DNA of 45,557 nucleotides from an uncultured Eubacterium sp. Its GTDB lineage: Bacteria > Bacillota > Clostridia > Lachnospirales > Lachnospiraceae. The notes under the pieces were generated by a model. That model was not told where the DNA came from and did not search any database. It worked only from the letters and a program-made list of their open reading frames with translations. Shown here piece by piece: positions 17,057-25,144 of the stretch. The stretch is taken from assembly GCA_910584245.1 (NCBI GenBank), contig CAJTZF010000022.1, positions 1 through 45,557 on the forward strand, given 5' to 3'. Numbering within the stretch: position 1 is the first letter of the stretch; every line of letters begins with the position of its first letter. The position numbers were made by a program, and so were the translations under genes.

Positions 17057-17398
17057 TCAAACAAGCAGCATACTAAAATATTTAACTAAATCCTCCTGCC
17101 TTATTATGTATATAACCTGCTCCCTGTAGGTATCCATATGCATTTTTAGGGTAACTAAATTCTCCAAGGCTTTTTTCTCATTCACGGAAAGCGTTATCTC
17201 TCCCTCATTTGCGCCTCCATCAATTAACTGCATGATATTCGGATTTTTTAGTAAAATGTGTTCTTCATCCAGTTTTAGTTTCTGATAGCTATCATTCTGC
17301 CGCAATCTCTTAGCTATAAGTTTATCCAATCGCTCTATAAACCCATCTGACCATTGTGGTAATTCCTGATTTTTACACCTCCTTATTCCAGAAATCAA
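17057..17398 (-). CDS. Small hypothetical protein (possible DUF6664-like)
   Basis: 113 residues, charged and helical: FIERLDKLIAKRL, then EEHILLKNPNIMQLIDG, then LSVNEKKALENLVTLK and a tail with YREQVIYIIRQEDLVKYF. The layout resembles small accessory proteins of gut Firmicutes mobile elements. I am not certain of the family. The N-terminus (MISGIRRCKNQ) lacks the usual start and may be a junction. A decayed stretch of similar character (LTKEEH-like ILIYLIKEEHEVLAHYLAI, stop, then KYYRFGHVHAKKYG) lies upstream at 17427-17590 on the same strand, as if two paralogous genes once stood in tandem. Confidence 0.4.
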   Translation of the reverse strand: MISGIRRCKNQELPQWSDGFIERLDKLIAKRLRQNDSYQKLKLDEEHILLKNPNIMQLIDGGANEGEITLSVNEKKALENLVTLKMHMDTYREQVIYIIRQEDLVKYFSMLLV

Positions 17399-17426
17399 AC
17401 ATGATATGAAAAAAAATCTGTATGAC

Positions 17427-17590
17427 TTAAATCATGCCATACTTCTTCGCATGAACGTGTCCGAAACGGTAATACTTACGCCGCTCCGCAGACTCCTTTT
17501 TCTGTTATATCGCCAGATAATGTGCAAGAACCTCATGTTCTTCCTTTATTAAATATATTTCTCCGTCGCTTTCTAAAATATTAACAATAC
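17427..17590 (-). pseudogene. Decayed small accessory gene
   Basis: The minus strand reads ILESDGEIYLIKEEHEVLAHYLAI, an in-frame TAA, then QKKESAERRKYYRFGHVHAKKYGMI and a stop. The pattern (LxxEEHxVLAxY ... RxYYRxGHxHA) is like the C-terminal half of the protein encoded at 17057-17398 and of small mobile-element proteins. Broken, function unknown. The remainder of 17399-17658 is AT-rich with no feature I can support. Confidence 0.35.
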
Positions 17591-17639
17591 AAAAGTATTT
17601 CTACATAAATATGTTTGAGATGATCAAGTATTTTTGTAA

Positions 17640-18489
17640 CATTACCACGGAACAAATTTCATTGTTTCGTATATCTCTTTTCAAATGGTGTTATATATCC
17701 ATTTGATGAATGAGGACGTATGGCCAATTCTGCATCCATCCTTCTACTGTTTGCGGTTTCCAGAACAGATTTATCATACAAATCCATAATGCTGCAGTTA
17801 TACCTTTTTTCTCCGTCTGCCAAATGCAGATAAGTAAAATCCGTACACCATTTTTCATTCGGTTTTGATGCTGTAAAATCCTGTTCTAACAGATTATCAA
17901 ATTTTTTATAACAGTCTCCTTTATGGTATCTTGGTCTTTTAGGTATCACAAAGGATCTGAGTTTCCGTTCCCTCATGTACTTAAGTACTGTTGTTCTGCT
18001 CAGGCTGATTCCCCGTCTTCTTAAAAATATGACCATCATCTGGTAACCCGGACGCCTATCATATGCATAATAGATATCTAATATTTCCTGTTTCTTCTTT
18101 TCTTTATTTTCCAGATAAACGGCCTTCTTGTTCTTTTTATAGCTGTAGTAGGCATTCAGATAAAGACGGAATCGGACGAGAAGCCATCTTACTCCCAATT
18201 CCCTGTGATTTTCACCAATAAATTTGTATTGTTCTATTCGGTTTCCTTTACGAAGAATGCAATGCCGGCTCTGCTGGCTATGGCTTTATTTTAGGAAACG
18301 GTTCTCCCTTTTCATTTGTCTCTGGATTCGTTTTGCATTCTTCTTCAAACTGTCTGATCCAGCCTCGGACAGTTCCTTCGCCCAAGTTATACTTCTTATT
18401 GACGCTTGCGATGGTTCTGCCTTCTTCTAAGACTAAACGGACATCTGTTTTTTAAATTCAGGCTCATAACGCTTGTTAGTGTTTGCCAT
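17640..18489 (-). mobile_element. IS3-family insertion sequence remnant
   Basis: The order on the minus strand is orfA (from ATG 18489: NTNKRYEPEFKKQM, then after a one-base frameshift LVLEEGRTIASVNKKYN and GTVRGWIRQFEEEC) then orfB (18198 to 17659). OrfB keeps the HTH-like region (RRPGYQMMVIFLRRRG) and the first catalytic Asp (KWCTDFTYLH). It then jumps from TANSRRMDAELAI to RPHSSNGYITPFEKR, losing the second Asp and the Glu. So orfA is frameshifted and orfB has a large internal deletion; the element is dead. Terminal inverted repeats were not identified with confidence. Confidence 0.85.
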
Positions 18490-18750
18490 TTTTTCCACTT
18501 TCATTTGAATTATATCATTTATTCCTGTGTAGGTGTTACAGCTTTATTATACCATCTCATTCGACTTGTTATGCAGTCTTATCCCTAACCGTAGCCTGAT
18601 ATGATTTCTATTCGCCAGACCAGAGCTTTGCCTCCGGCTTTCTTCAGATTTCATCTCACAATGGACACCCTTGCTCTTGGCTGTACACTTCCCACTACCG
18701 GGGCGTGTTACGGACTTTCACCGATTAGATTGCGCCCATACTGGGCCCAC
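18490..18750. other. Non-coding right end of inserted segment
   Basis: No intact gene in these 261 bases. The stretch 18590-18750 is GC-richer than the decayed DNA to its left and has the look of a conserved repetitive or structured sequence (for example GCCCATACTGGGC, a short palindrome, at 18734-18746), but I cannot identify it. It abuts the right-hand direct repeat at 18751. Confidence 0.3.
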
Positions 18751-19026
18751 ACAAAAAAGACGCCAGGGAACACCGGCGGTACCGGAACTTTTTCCCTGCG
18801 TCCTATCATGTCACAATCTTCCACTTACGACATCTTTGGCTTAAATACAAGCGCTGCCAGATAGCTAATAATTAAGGCACCCGAGATTCCGGCCGCGGCC
18901 TGCTCCAAACCGCCATAAAAAATCCCGATAAACCCCTGGTTATCCACTGCCTCTTTCACGCCCTTAAACAGCAGATGCCCAAACCCGATGAGCGGCACCG
19001 TCGCTCCTGCCTTGGCCCACTCCGCA
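18751..19026. repeat. Direct repeat, right copy (spoVAE 3' end plus terminator)
   Basis: Partner of 14541-14820; see there. This copy continues without break into the complete spoVAE gene, so it is the original right-hand context. The left edge (ACAAAAAAGACG) is where similarity to the inserted segment's flank begins. Confidence 0.95.
18759..18802 (-). terminator. Rho-independent terminator of spoVAD-spoVAE
   Basis: Minus-strand stem GACGCAGGGAA/TTCCCTGGCGTC with one bulge, then six T, 23 bases after the spoVAE stop. A second copy is at 14549-14592. Confidence 0.85.
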
Positions 19027-19178
19027 AAGGGCTCATAAAGACGCACCGCGCTCAATACCGCGCCTACACATACGAGCATAACCATAATCCGCCCGGGCAA
19101 AAGTTTGGTATTATCCATAATAATTTGCACCACAGCGCATATTGCCCCGCCAATCAAAAACGCAATCAAATAATCCAT
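18825..19178 (-). CDS. spoVAE: Stage V sporulation protein AE
   Basis: 117 residues, almost all hydrophobic, with three to four membrane spans (about 3-22, 29-48, 60-72, 95-113). It is a subunit of the SpoVA channel in the spore inner membrane that carries dipicolinic acid during spore formation and germination. Typical family text: IIMDNTKLLPGRIMV, ATVPLIGFGHLL, QGFIGIFYGGLEQAAAGIS. It starts at ATG 19178 with GAGGAGG upstream and follows spoVAD by 16 bases. Its 3' third and terminator are duplicated 4.2 kb away. Confidence 0.93.
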   Translation of the reverse strand: MDYLIAFLIGGAICAVVQIIMDNTKLLPGRIMVMLVCVGAVLSAVRLYEPFAEWAKAGATVPLIGFGHLLFKGVKEAVDNQGFIGIFYGGLEQAAAGISGALIISYLAALVFKPKMS

Positions 19179-19194
19179 CTCTGTACCTCCTCAA

Positions 19195-20235
19195 CTAATC
19201 ATTTTTTATTTCCAGCATAATACCGTGAGCGATCCCGGGCACGGAATTTCCCTCATTGAAGCTGACGGTGGAAAGAAGCGCCCCCGTAGGTACAAATAAA
19301 ACCCTTCTCCAATCATGCCTGCGCATCTTATACAAAATATAACCTGTCAGCGTTATAGCGCTGCACCCACAGCCACTGCCGCCGGCATTTGTATCCTGCT
19401 CTTCATTGTAGTAAATTTCTGTTCCGCAGTCCATGTGCTGTTTTCCAATATCATACCCATATCCGAGCAGCATATCTTTTAAAATACGCTGGCCGATCGT
19501 TCCGAGATCGCCTGTAATGATTTTATCGTAATAATCCGGCTGAATGCCAAAATCCTTAAAATTGTTCAAAATACAGTCACAGGCTGCCGGAGCCATACAT
19601 GCCCCCATATTCATACTGTCCTTGATTCCATAATCTGTAATAATTCCCGTTGTAATTCCTTTGATCTCCACATACGCAGTCTCTTTGCGTTTCCAATTTC
19701 CGTTGCCTCTGCCAATCACGACGGCGCCGCTTCCGGTCACCGTCCACGTAGACGAATATGGCCTCTGGTTTCCATAGGCGAGCGGGAAGCGGAATTGCTT
19801 CTCCGCACTGGCAAAATGGCTGGACGTCAGAGCTACTACATACTCCGCAAATCCGCCCTCCACAAGCATGGAACCGATTCCCATCGATTCCCCCATCGTT
19901 GAACAGGCGCCATATACACCAAACATGGGGATATTAAAATTCATTATGCCAAACGAGGTGGCAATCAGCTGCCCCAACAGGTCCCCAGCTATAATATAGC
20001 GGATATCTTCCGGCTCAAGACCCGCATTGCGGATCGCAATATCCGCTGCAATATGCTGCATTTTACTCTCCGCTTCTTCCCATGTATTGCCGCCAAAAAG
20101 CGGGTCGGGTTCCACGATATCAAAATATTTGCCAAAGGCGCCATTTCCCTCTTTCTCCCCTGCCACAGACGCGGCGCCGACGATACAAGGTGGAATCTCA
20201 AATTGAACACTTCGTTTCCCGATTATTTTTTCCAT
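19195..20235 (-). CDS. spoVAD: Stage V sporulation protein AD
   Basis: 346 residues with a thiolase-like fold; the dipicolinic-acid-binding subunit of the SpoVA channel. Recognised from EKIIGKRSVQFEIPPCIVGA, EPDPLFGGNTWEEAESKM, YGACSTMGESM (the vestigial active-site Cys region), ITGDLGTIG and GGSGCGCSA. The start at 20235 is chosen because GAGGGAAG lies just before it. The frame is open further up, but that part lies within a terminator hairpin. spoVAC, which normally stands first in the operon, is not next to it: secDF is upstream instead. Expression would be expected from a sigma-G-type promoter, which I could not pin down in the 25 bases between hairpin and start. Confidence 0.94.
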   Translation of the reverse strand: MEKIIGKRSVQFEIPPCIVGAASVAGEKEGNGAFGKYFDIVEPDPLFGGNTWEEAESKMQHIAADIAIRNAGLEPEDIRYIIAGDLLGQLIATSFGIMNFNIPMFGVYGACSTMGESMGIGSMLVEGGFAEYVVALTSSHFASAEKQFRFPLAYGNQRPYSSTWTVTGSGAVVIGRGNGNWKRKETAYVEIKGITTGIITDYGIKDSMNMGACMAPAACDCILNNFKDFGIQPDYYDKIITGDLGTIGQRILKDMLLGYGYDIGKQHMDCGTEIYYNEEQDTNAGGSGCGCSAITLTGYILYKMRRHDWRRVLFVPTGALLSTVSFNEGNSVPGIAHGIMLEIKND

Positions 20236-20259
20236 GACTTCCCTCATTTCCACGCACCA

Positions 20260-20303
20260 AAAAAGGTGCACATACATTTAAACCTAGTATGTGCACCTTT
20301 TAT
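20260..20303. terminator. Bidirectional terminator hairpin between secDF and spoVAD
   Basis: AAAAGGTGCACATAC and GTATGTGCACCTTTT form a perfect 15-base stem around an 11-base loop, with A and T runs on both sides. It follows the secDF stop on the minus strand by about 15 bases and separates secDF from spoVAD. Confidence 0.9.
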
Positions 20304-20316
20304 ATTTCTATACATG

Positions 20317-22554
20317 TTACGCTTTGTCGGTTTTGGCCCGCTTCTTCATTTTTTTATTCATAAAGAACCAAACGGTTCCGGCCAGGCATACCGACGAATA
20401 GCATCCCGAAATGATTCCGGCGATAAGCGGTATCGCGAACTGGCGCACCGCGTCAACACCCATTATCGCGAGCACCAGTACCATAATCAGCGTAGTAATG
20501 GAAGTATTAATACTTCTGCCCAACGTCTGGGTAATACTATCATTCACAATTTGTGCCACATCCGCGCGGCTTCCTGCCGCCTTGCGGTTTTCACGGACAC
20601 GGTCAAATACAACGATCGTTGCGTTAATCGAATATCCGACAATCGTCAGCATACAAGCAATGAACGTACTGCCGACAGAAATGAAAGCGCTTCCGACCGC
20701 ATATACCATAAGCACAACGATAACATCATGAATCAGGGCCAGCACAGAACTTGCACCAAAGGCAAGATTCTTAAACCGGATCCAGATGTAAATAAGCATA
20801 CAAATGGCAGCTATCACAACGGCGACAATAGCGTCGCTCTTCATCTCATTACTTACAGATGCAGAAATTGTCTCAATTTCAATATTATCCTTCGTCACAT
20901 TATACTTCGAACCGAGATCCGCCACTACCTGCTTCTGCTGGTCCTCTGTCAGATCTGTCGTGCGGACTATCAGTGTCCTCTCTCCCGCTACATCTGAAAT
21001 CTCAGCATCTCCAACGCCTGCCGACGCCTTCACTGCCTCTGTCACTTCATTCTTAAACTCATCACTGGCATTTCCGCTGCCGTCAAAACCATTCGTACCT
21101 TCCTCAAAGGTAACGGATGTAGAAGAACCACCCATAAAATCAAGGCTGTAGTTCAAAATCTGTCCCGTCCTTACCTTATTTGCAATAAGGCCGCCGATGC
21201 AGAGCAGGAAGAGAACTCCAGATATCACGATATATTTTTTGGAGTTGCCGACAAAATTAATCGTCTTTCTCTCTTTCTGCACTCCAAACAGACTCGCACT
21301 GTCAAGCCCTATCTCAACGAATCCGTATAACAGACACCTCGTCACAAAAATTGCTGTGAACATAGAAAGAATAATACCGATCGCAAGTGTCTGGGCAAAT
21401 CCCATAACCGTTCCGGATCCTTTAATATACAAAACGACAGCCGCAATCAGCGTCGTGACATTTCCGTCTATAATAGCGGATAACGCCTTTTCAAAACCGA
21501 TTTTAATAGAAGACCGAACCGTTTTTCCAGTGGCAAGCTCCTCACGGATTCTCGTAAATATAATACAGTTGGCATCCACCGCCATACCGATTGCAAGAAT
21601 AACTCCCGCAATACCCGGAAGGGTAAGCGTCACACCCAGTCCATTTAACGCAAACAGCGTAGCCGCCACATAGAGTACTAATGCAAGAGACGCAGCGACC
21701 CCCGGTACGCGGTACATCACGATCATGAAAATAATGACGAGAATGAAACCGACAACACCCGCCCAAAGGCTCGTCTCAAGTGAAGTAACACCGAGCTTTG
21801 CACCGACAATATTGGAACGGATATTTTTCAACTCCAGCGGCAGCGCCCCGATTCGAAGCGTAGACGCCATCTCCTCTGCATCTGAAAATTTCTCAAAATT
21901 TCCTGAAACGATAGCCACGCCGTCCGTAATCGCGGATTCGATATTGGGGGACGAAACCTCTTTCCCATCATAAATCATCGCAAGCTGCTCCCCGACGTGC
22001 TCACTCGTAATTTTTCCAAATTTCTTAGCGCCTTTGCCGGTAAACGTAATCTTAACCACGTTTTCACTCAAACCGGTTGCGCTTTTCTGCTGTGTTGTAG
22101 CCTCCGCCGTCGAAATCATGGAACCATCCATAAGAACCTTATCTTTATCATAAGTGGCAGTTTTATCGTCGGTGATCGTACAATCCGTATACAATACAAA
22201 CTCGAGGGCACCCGCCTTCCCAAGCTTGTCCAGCACCGCCTGTGGATCATCCACATCGGGCACATCAACCGTTACCCGGTTTTTTCCCTCCTGGTATACC
22301 GATGCCTCCGTACTTTCATTTTCCACACGTTTCTGCATCTTATAAACCGTATCGCTCATTTCCTGCGCAGTCGGATTGTCCTTCGTCGCCTCATAAGTGA
22401 CGCTGACACCGCCAGCAAGATCCAAACCTAAGCGAATATTCTTTGCACTTCCCCAATGACCTTCCCCAACGCCGACATATGCCACTGCACCTAAAGCGGC
22501 CGTCACAAGCAGTATGAGTAAGATCTGTAAAATGCCCTTCACCTTACTATTCAT
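20317..22554 (-). CDS. secDF: Protein translocase subunit SecDF (fused)
   Basis: 745 residues combining SecD and SecF in one chain, an inner-membrane motor that uses proton flow to pull exported proteins through SecYEG. Start at ATG 22554 (MNSKVKGIL) with AAGGAG upstream; the open frame further up has no site. TM1 is at about 7-27, then the periplasmic P1 domain, then the SecD membrane block (GIAGVILAIGMAVDANCIIF is its signature). The SecF half begins near 430 with NFVGNSKKYIVISG and holds GYSINATIVVFDRVREN. Length is typical of Clostridial fusions. Own promoter at 22667-22695. Confidence 0.95.
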   Translation of the reverse strand: MNSKVKGILQILLILLVTAALGAVAYVGVGEGHWGSAKNIRLGLDLAGGVSVTYEATKDNPTAQEMSDTVYKMQKRVENESTEASVYQEGKNRVTVDVPDVDDPQAVLDKLGKAGALEFVLYTDCTITDDKTATYDKDKVLMDGSMISTAEATTQQKSATGLSENVVKITFTGKGAKKFGKITSEHVGEQLAMIYDGKEVSSPNIESAITDGVAIVSGNFEKFSDAEEMASTLRIGALPLELKNIRSNIVGAKLGVTSLETSLWAGVVGFILVIIFMIVMYRVPGVAASLALVLYVAATLFALNGLGVTLTLPGIAGVILAIGMAVDANCIIFTRIREELATGKTVRSSIKIGFEKALSAIIDGNVTTLIAAVVLYIKGSGTVMGFAQTLAIGIILSMFTAIFVTRCLLYGFVEIGLDSASLFGVQKERKTINFVGNSKKYIVISGVLFLLCIGGLIANKVRTGQILNYSLDFMGGSSTSVTFEEGTNGFDGSGNASDEFKNEVTEAVKASAGVGDAEISDVAGERTLIVRTTDLTEDQQKQVVADLGSKYNVTKDNIEIETISASVSNEMKSDAIVAVVIAAICMLIYIWIRFKNLAFGASSVLALIHDVIVVLMVYAVGSAFISVGSTFIACMLTIVGYSINATIVVFDRVRENRKAAGSRADVAQIVNDSITQTLGRSINTSITTLIMVLVLAIMGVDAVRQFAIPLIAGIISGCYSSVCLAGTVWFFMNKKMKKRAKTDKA

Positions 22555-22666
22555 TGTGAAAATCTCCTTTTCTAAAAATGTGCCTAAAATGAAAGTCCAA
22601 CGACCATACATCTGTACATGTAAACATACCCATCCACATAATGGCTGTCTAGGACTTTTACAACAA

Positions 22667-22695
22667 ATTATAACACAAACCATGAACTACTTCAA
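22667..22695 (-). promoter_or_regulatory. Promoter of secDF
   Basis: Minus-strand -35 TTGAAG (22690-22695) and consensus -10 TATAAT (22667-22672), 17-base spacer. It gives a leader of roughly 110 bases before secDF, in which I see no recognised riboswitch. Confidence 0.7.
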
Positions 22696-22725
22696 GTAGA
22701 ACTGTAAAACTTTTGTCTTATTCTG

Positions 22726-23199
22726 TTAGTTCCCCTTTTTCCTCAGCCGGAGCTCCCGGAAAAAGCCACTCATCAGGGCACTGCACTCCTCTTCCATTAC
22801 GCCGTTGCGAATTTCTACTTTATGATTAAACCCCTCGGTGTGCAGCAAATTCAAAACCGAACCCGCACATCCCGCTTTCGGGTTCATACTGCCAACCACC
22901 ACCCTTTTTATGCGCGCCTGCACGATCGCACCTGCGCACATCGGGCACGGCTCAAGCGTGACATACATCGTGCAGTCCTCCAGCCGCCAGTCCCCGACGA
23001 CACGGCTTGCCTTGTGAATCGCAAGGATCTCCGCATGCGCGAGTGTGTTTTTTTTCTCATTTCGTTTATTGTATCCCCGTGCGATAATCCTTTCTCCGCG
23101 TACGATCACACAGCCAATCGGCGTTTCCTCCTTCGCGTATGCCTTTTTCGCCTGCCGGATCGCTTCCCGCATATAAACCTCATCCATGTCTGTTTCCAT
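22726..23199 (-). CDS. tadA: tRNA-specific adenosine deaminase
   Basis: 157 residues; converts A34 to inosine in the tRNA-Arg wobble position. Zinc site: HAE at 55-57 (His ligand and catalytic Glu) and PCPMC at 84-88 (both Cys ligands). GGAGGAGAG lies before ATG 23199. Own promoter at 23224-23253; divergent from prmA. Confidence 0.95.
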   Translation of the reverse strand: METDMDEVYMREAIRQAKKAYAKEETPIGCVIVRGERIIARGYNKRNEKKNTLAHAEILAIHKASRVVGDWRLEDCTMYVTLEPCPMCAGAIVQARIKRVVVGSMNPKAGCAGSVLNLLHTEGFNHKVEIRNGVMEEECSALMSGFFRELRLRKKGN

Positions 23200-23223
23200 T
23201 TGCTCTCCTCCCTTTCACTGCCC

Positions 23224-23253
23224 ATTATAACAGGAACGCCGGCGCTTCTGCAA
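23224..23253 (-). promoter_or_regulatory. Promoter of tadA
   Basis: Minus-strand -35 TTGCAG (23248-23253) and -10 TATAAT (23224-23229), 18-base spacer, about 25 bases before the tadA start. Confidence 0.65.
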
Positions 23254-23274
23254 TCATCAAATAAATTTTGTTTA

Positions 23275-23303
23275 TTGCCTTTCCGCTTGCGATCTATTAC
23301 AAT
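23275..23303 (+). promoter_or_regulatory. Promoter of prmA
   Basis: Plus-strand -35 TTGCCT (23275-23280) and -10 TACAAT (23298-23303), 17-base spacer, about 40 bases before the prmA start. Confidence 0.6.
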
Positions 23304-23344
23304 AAGAATACAAACAATACAGTAGTAGAAAGGATGTTTCTGTT

Positions 23345-24376
23345 ATGAAATGGATTAAATTTACTTTAGACACCCATACCGACGCCGTGGATCTTCTCAG
23401 CTATATGCTGGACGAGGCCGGTGTTGAGGGAATCGAAATCGAGGACCACGTCCCCCTCAGCGAATCCGATAAAAAACAGATGTATGTGGACCTCCTCCCC
23501 GACCCGGTATATAACGACGGCTCCGCCAAAATTCATTTTTACATCGAACCCGGAAAATGCCATCCTGAAGAAATCACCCTCAAGGTAAATCAAATGTTTC
23601 AGGAAATAAAACAATACGCCAACATCGGAAAAGGCACTGTCAGCCGGTCGGAGACAGAGGATAAAGACTGGATGAACAACTGGAAAACATTTTTCCAGCC
23701 ATTTCGTGCCGCGGATAACGTAATCATCAAACCCACCTGGGAATCCGCAGAGACAACGGACTACTCGCCGGACCGGGACATCCTCCTTGACATCGATCCT
23801 GGTATCGCTTTCGGAACAGGCACTCACGAAACGACCAAGCTATGCATTCAGGCGCTTTCCCGGTATGGCTGCCAGGGAAAAAACATGCTGGACGTCGGAT
23901 GCGGAAGCGGAATCCTTTCTATCGCAGCCCTGAAACTCGGCGCCTCCCATGTGGTTGCCACGGATATTGACGAAGTAGCCGTAGGGGTAACAGAAGAAAA
24001 TATGAAAGTCAATCACATTGCCGCTGGCCGGTATGATCTCTACACCGGGGACCTCATACAAAATGCGGCGTCAGACCACTCCTATACGTTCACCGCCCCG
24101 GAAACCAGCAGCGGGCGTACGCTTATGGACGAACTGAAAACAAGCCGGACGCCGGACGCCGTTTTTGATATCATCACCGCAAACATTCTCGCCGACGTAA
24201 TTATTCCACTTTCCGGCGTGATCCGTCCCCTCTTAGCAGAGGGAGGATTGTTTATCACCTCCGGCATACTTGACACAAGGGCCGATGAAGTCGAACGCGC
24301 ACTCCTGCAAAACAGCTTTTCTATCGTAGCAAAAGAGACACTTGGCGAGTGGGTTTGCTTTCTTGCCAAAAAATAA
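23345..24376 (+). CDS. prmA: Ribosomal protein L11 methyltransferase
   Basis: 343 residues. It transfers methyl groups from S-adenosylmethionine to ribosomal protein L11. The N-terminal L11-binding domain (about 1-80) is followed by a linker with NWKTFFQPFR and the class I methyltransferase fold, with DPGIAFGTGTHETT, DVGCGSGILSIAALKLGA (SAM loop, near 180) and ITANILADVII (the NP/A-N motif region). An insert of about 30 residues before ITANIL makes it slightly longer than the usual 310-320. GAAAGGATG precedes ATG 23345. Confidence 0.94.
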   Translation: MKWIKFTLDTHTDAVDLLSYMLDEAGVEGIEIEDHVPLSESDKKQMYVDLLPDPVYNDGSAKIHFYIEPGKCHPEEITLKVNQMFQEIKQYANIGKGTVSRSETEDKDWMNNWKTFFQPFRAADNVIIKPTWESAETTDYSPDRDILLDIDPGIAFGTGTHETTKLCIQALSRYGCQGKNMLDVGCGSGILSIAALKLGASHVVATDIDEVAVGVTEENMKVNHIAAGRYDLYTGDLIQNAASDHSYTFTAPETSSGRTLMDELKTSRTPDAVFDIITANILADVIIPLSGVIRPLLAEGGLFITSGILDTRADEVERALLQNSFSIVAKETLGEWVCFLAKK

Positions 24377-24490
24377 AAATTTTTTTCTGATTTCCTGCAA
24401 CACTTTACCATGTTCGCTTCTCTTATATATAGAATCCTTCGTAACAACGTTCTGTTGCAAATTTACCGGTAAAATGAAAGGGATGAATCA

Positions 24491-25015
24491 ATGAAACCAT
24501 GTACACAAACTCTTGTGGCACAGGCAAAAAAGGGCGACGCCCATGCCTTTGCCACACTATACGAGGAAATATACAAGGATTTGTACCGCTTTGCCTACTG
24601 CACGATGGAACATTCGGAGCAGGCGGAGGACATAGTAAGTACCGCCGTCCTCCACGCCTTTGAACAAATACATAAGCTGCGGAAAAACTCATCGTTTCGC
24701 AGCTGGATGTTCCAAATCGTCGCAAATGAGTGCAAAAAGCAATTCCGGCTGCAATCAAAAGTGATTCCTTATGATATGGCGGAGGACTTTTCATCCAATT
24801 TGTATTCGGTCGATTTATCCGAGCATCTCGCACTGAAACAGGCATTCTCTGCATTGTCTGAGCAAGAGCGGCTTATCGTCGGACTAAGTCTGTTTGCCGG
24901 ATACAACAGCCGCGAGATTGCCCGGTATGTACACAAAAAGGAGAGCACCGTACGCTCCTCCAAAAAACGTGCCCTTGAAAAAATGAAACAATTCCTCGAC
25001 GATACACAACCATAA
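24491..25015 (+). CDS. ECF-type RNA polymerase sigma factor
   Basis: 174 residues with only sigma regions 2 and 4. Region 2 (about 12-85) contains YEEIYKDLYRFAYCTM, QAEDIVSTAVLHAFEQI and FRSWMFQIVANECKKQFR. Region 4 (about 112-165) contains LSEQERLIVGLSLFAGYNSREIARYVHKKESTVRSSKKRALEKM. AAAGGGATG lies before ATG 24491. The next gene, 130 bases on, encodes a one-span membrane beta-propeller protein in the position normally held by an anti-sigma factor. A dedicated promoter for autoregulation is expected, but I could not identify a clear AAC...CGT pair. Confidence 0.9.
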   Translation: MKPCTQTLVAQAKKGDAHAFATLYEEIYKDLYRFAYCTMEHSEQAEDIVSTAVLHAFEQIHKLRKNSSFRSWMFQIVANECKKQFRLQSKVIPYDMAEDFSSNLYSVDLSEHLALKQAFSALSEQERLIVGLSLFAGYNSREIARYVHKKESTVRSSKKRALEKMKQFLDDTQP

Positions 25016-25052
25016 AAAGCGAACAAATTCTCTGAATAACTATTGACGCCCG

Positions 25053-25081
25053 GGGATTTGCGCAGAAGCGCCACAAATCCC
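25053..25081 (+). promoter_or_regulatory. Intercistronic hairpin between sigma factor and beta-propeller gene
   Basis: GGGATTTG (25053-25060) pairs with CAAATCCC (25074-25081), with an inner CGC/GCG stem around an AGAA loop. No T run follows, so it is not a standard terminator. A TTGACG box lies just upstream (25043-25048). It could be an attenuator, an RNA-stability element or an operator for the downstream gene. Confidence 0.5.
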
Positions 25082-25144
25082 GCAGACCGCATCGTATGAA
25101 TTTGCGGCGCTGTCCGTGTAAGACGCTTCAGAATGGAGGAAATC

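Noticed and set aside
18560..18750. Group II intron or rRNA-like fragment
   Set aside because: The GC-rich stretch looks structured, but I could not match it to domain V, to rRNA or to a known repeat by eye, so it is left unnamed.
20053..20997. Plus-strand open frame of 314 codons opposite spoVAD and secDF
   Set aside because: It spans two real genes and a terminator in antisense, with biased His/Asn-rich composition typical of shadow frames.
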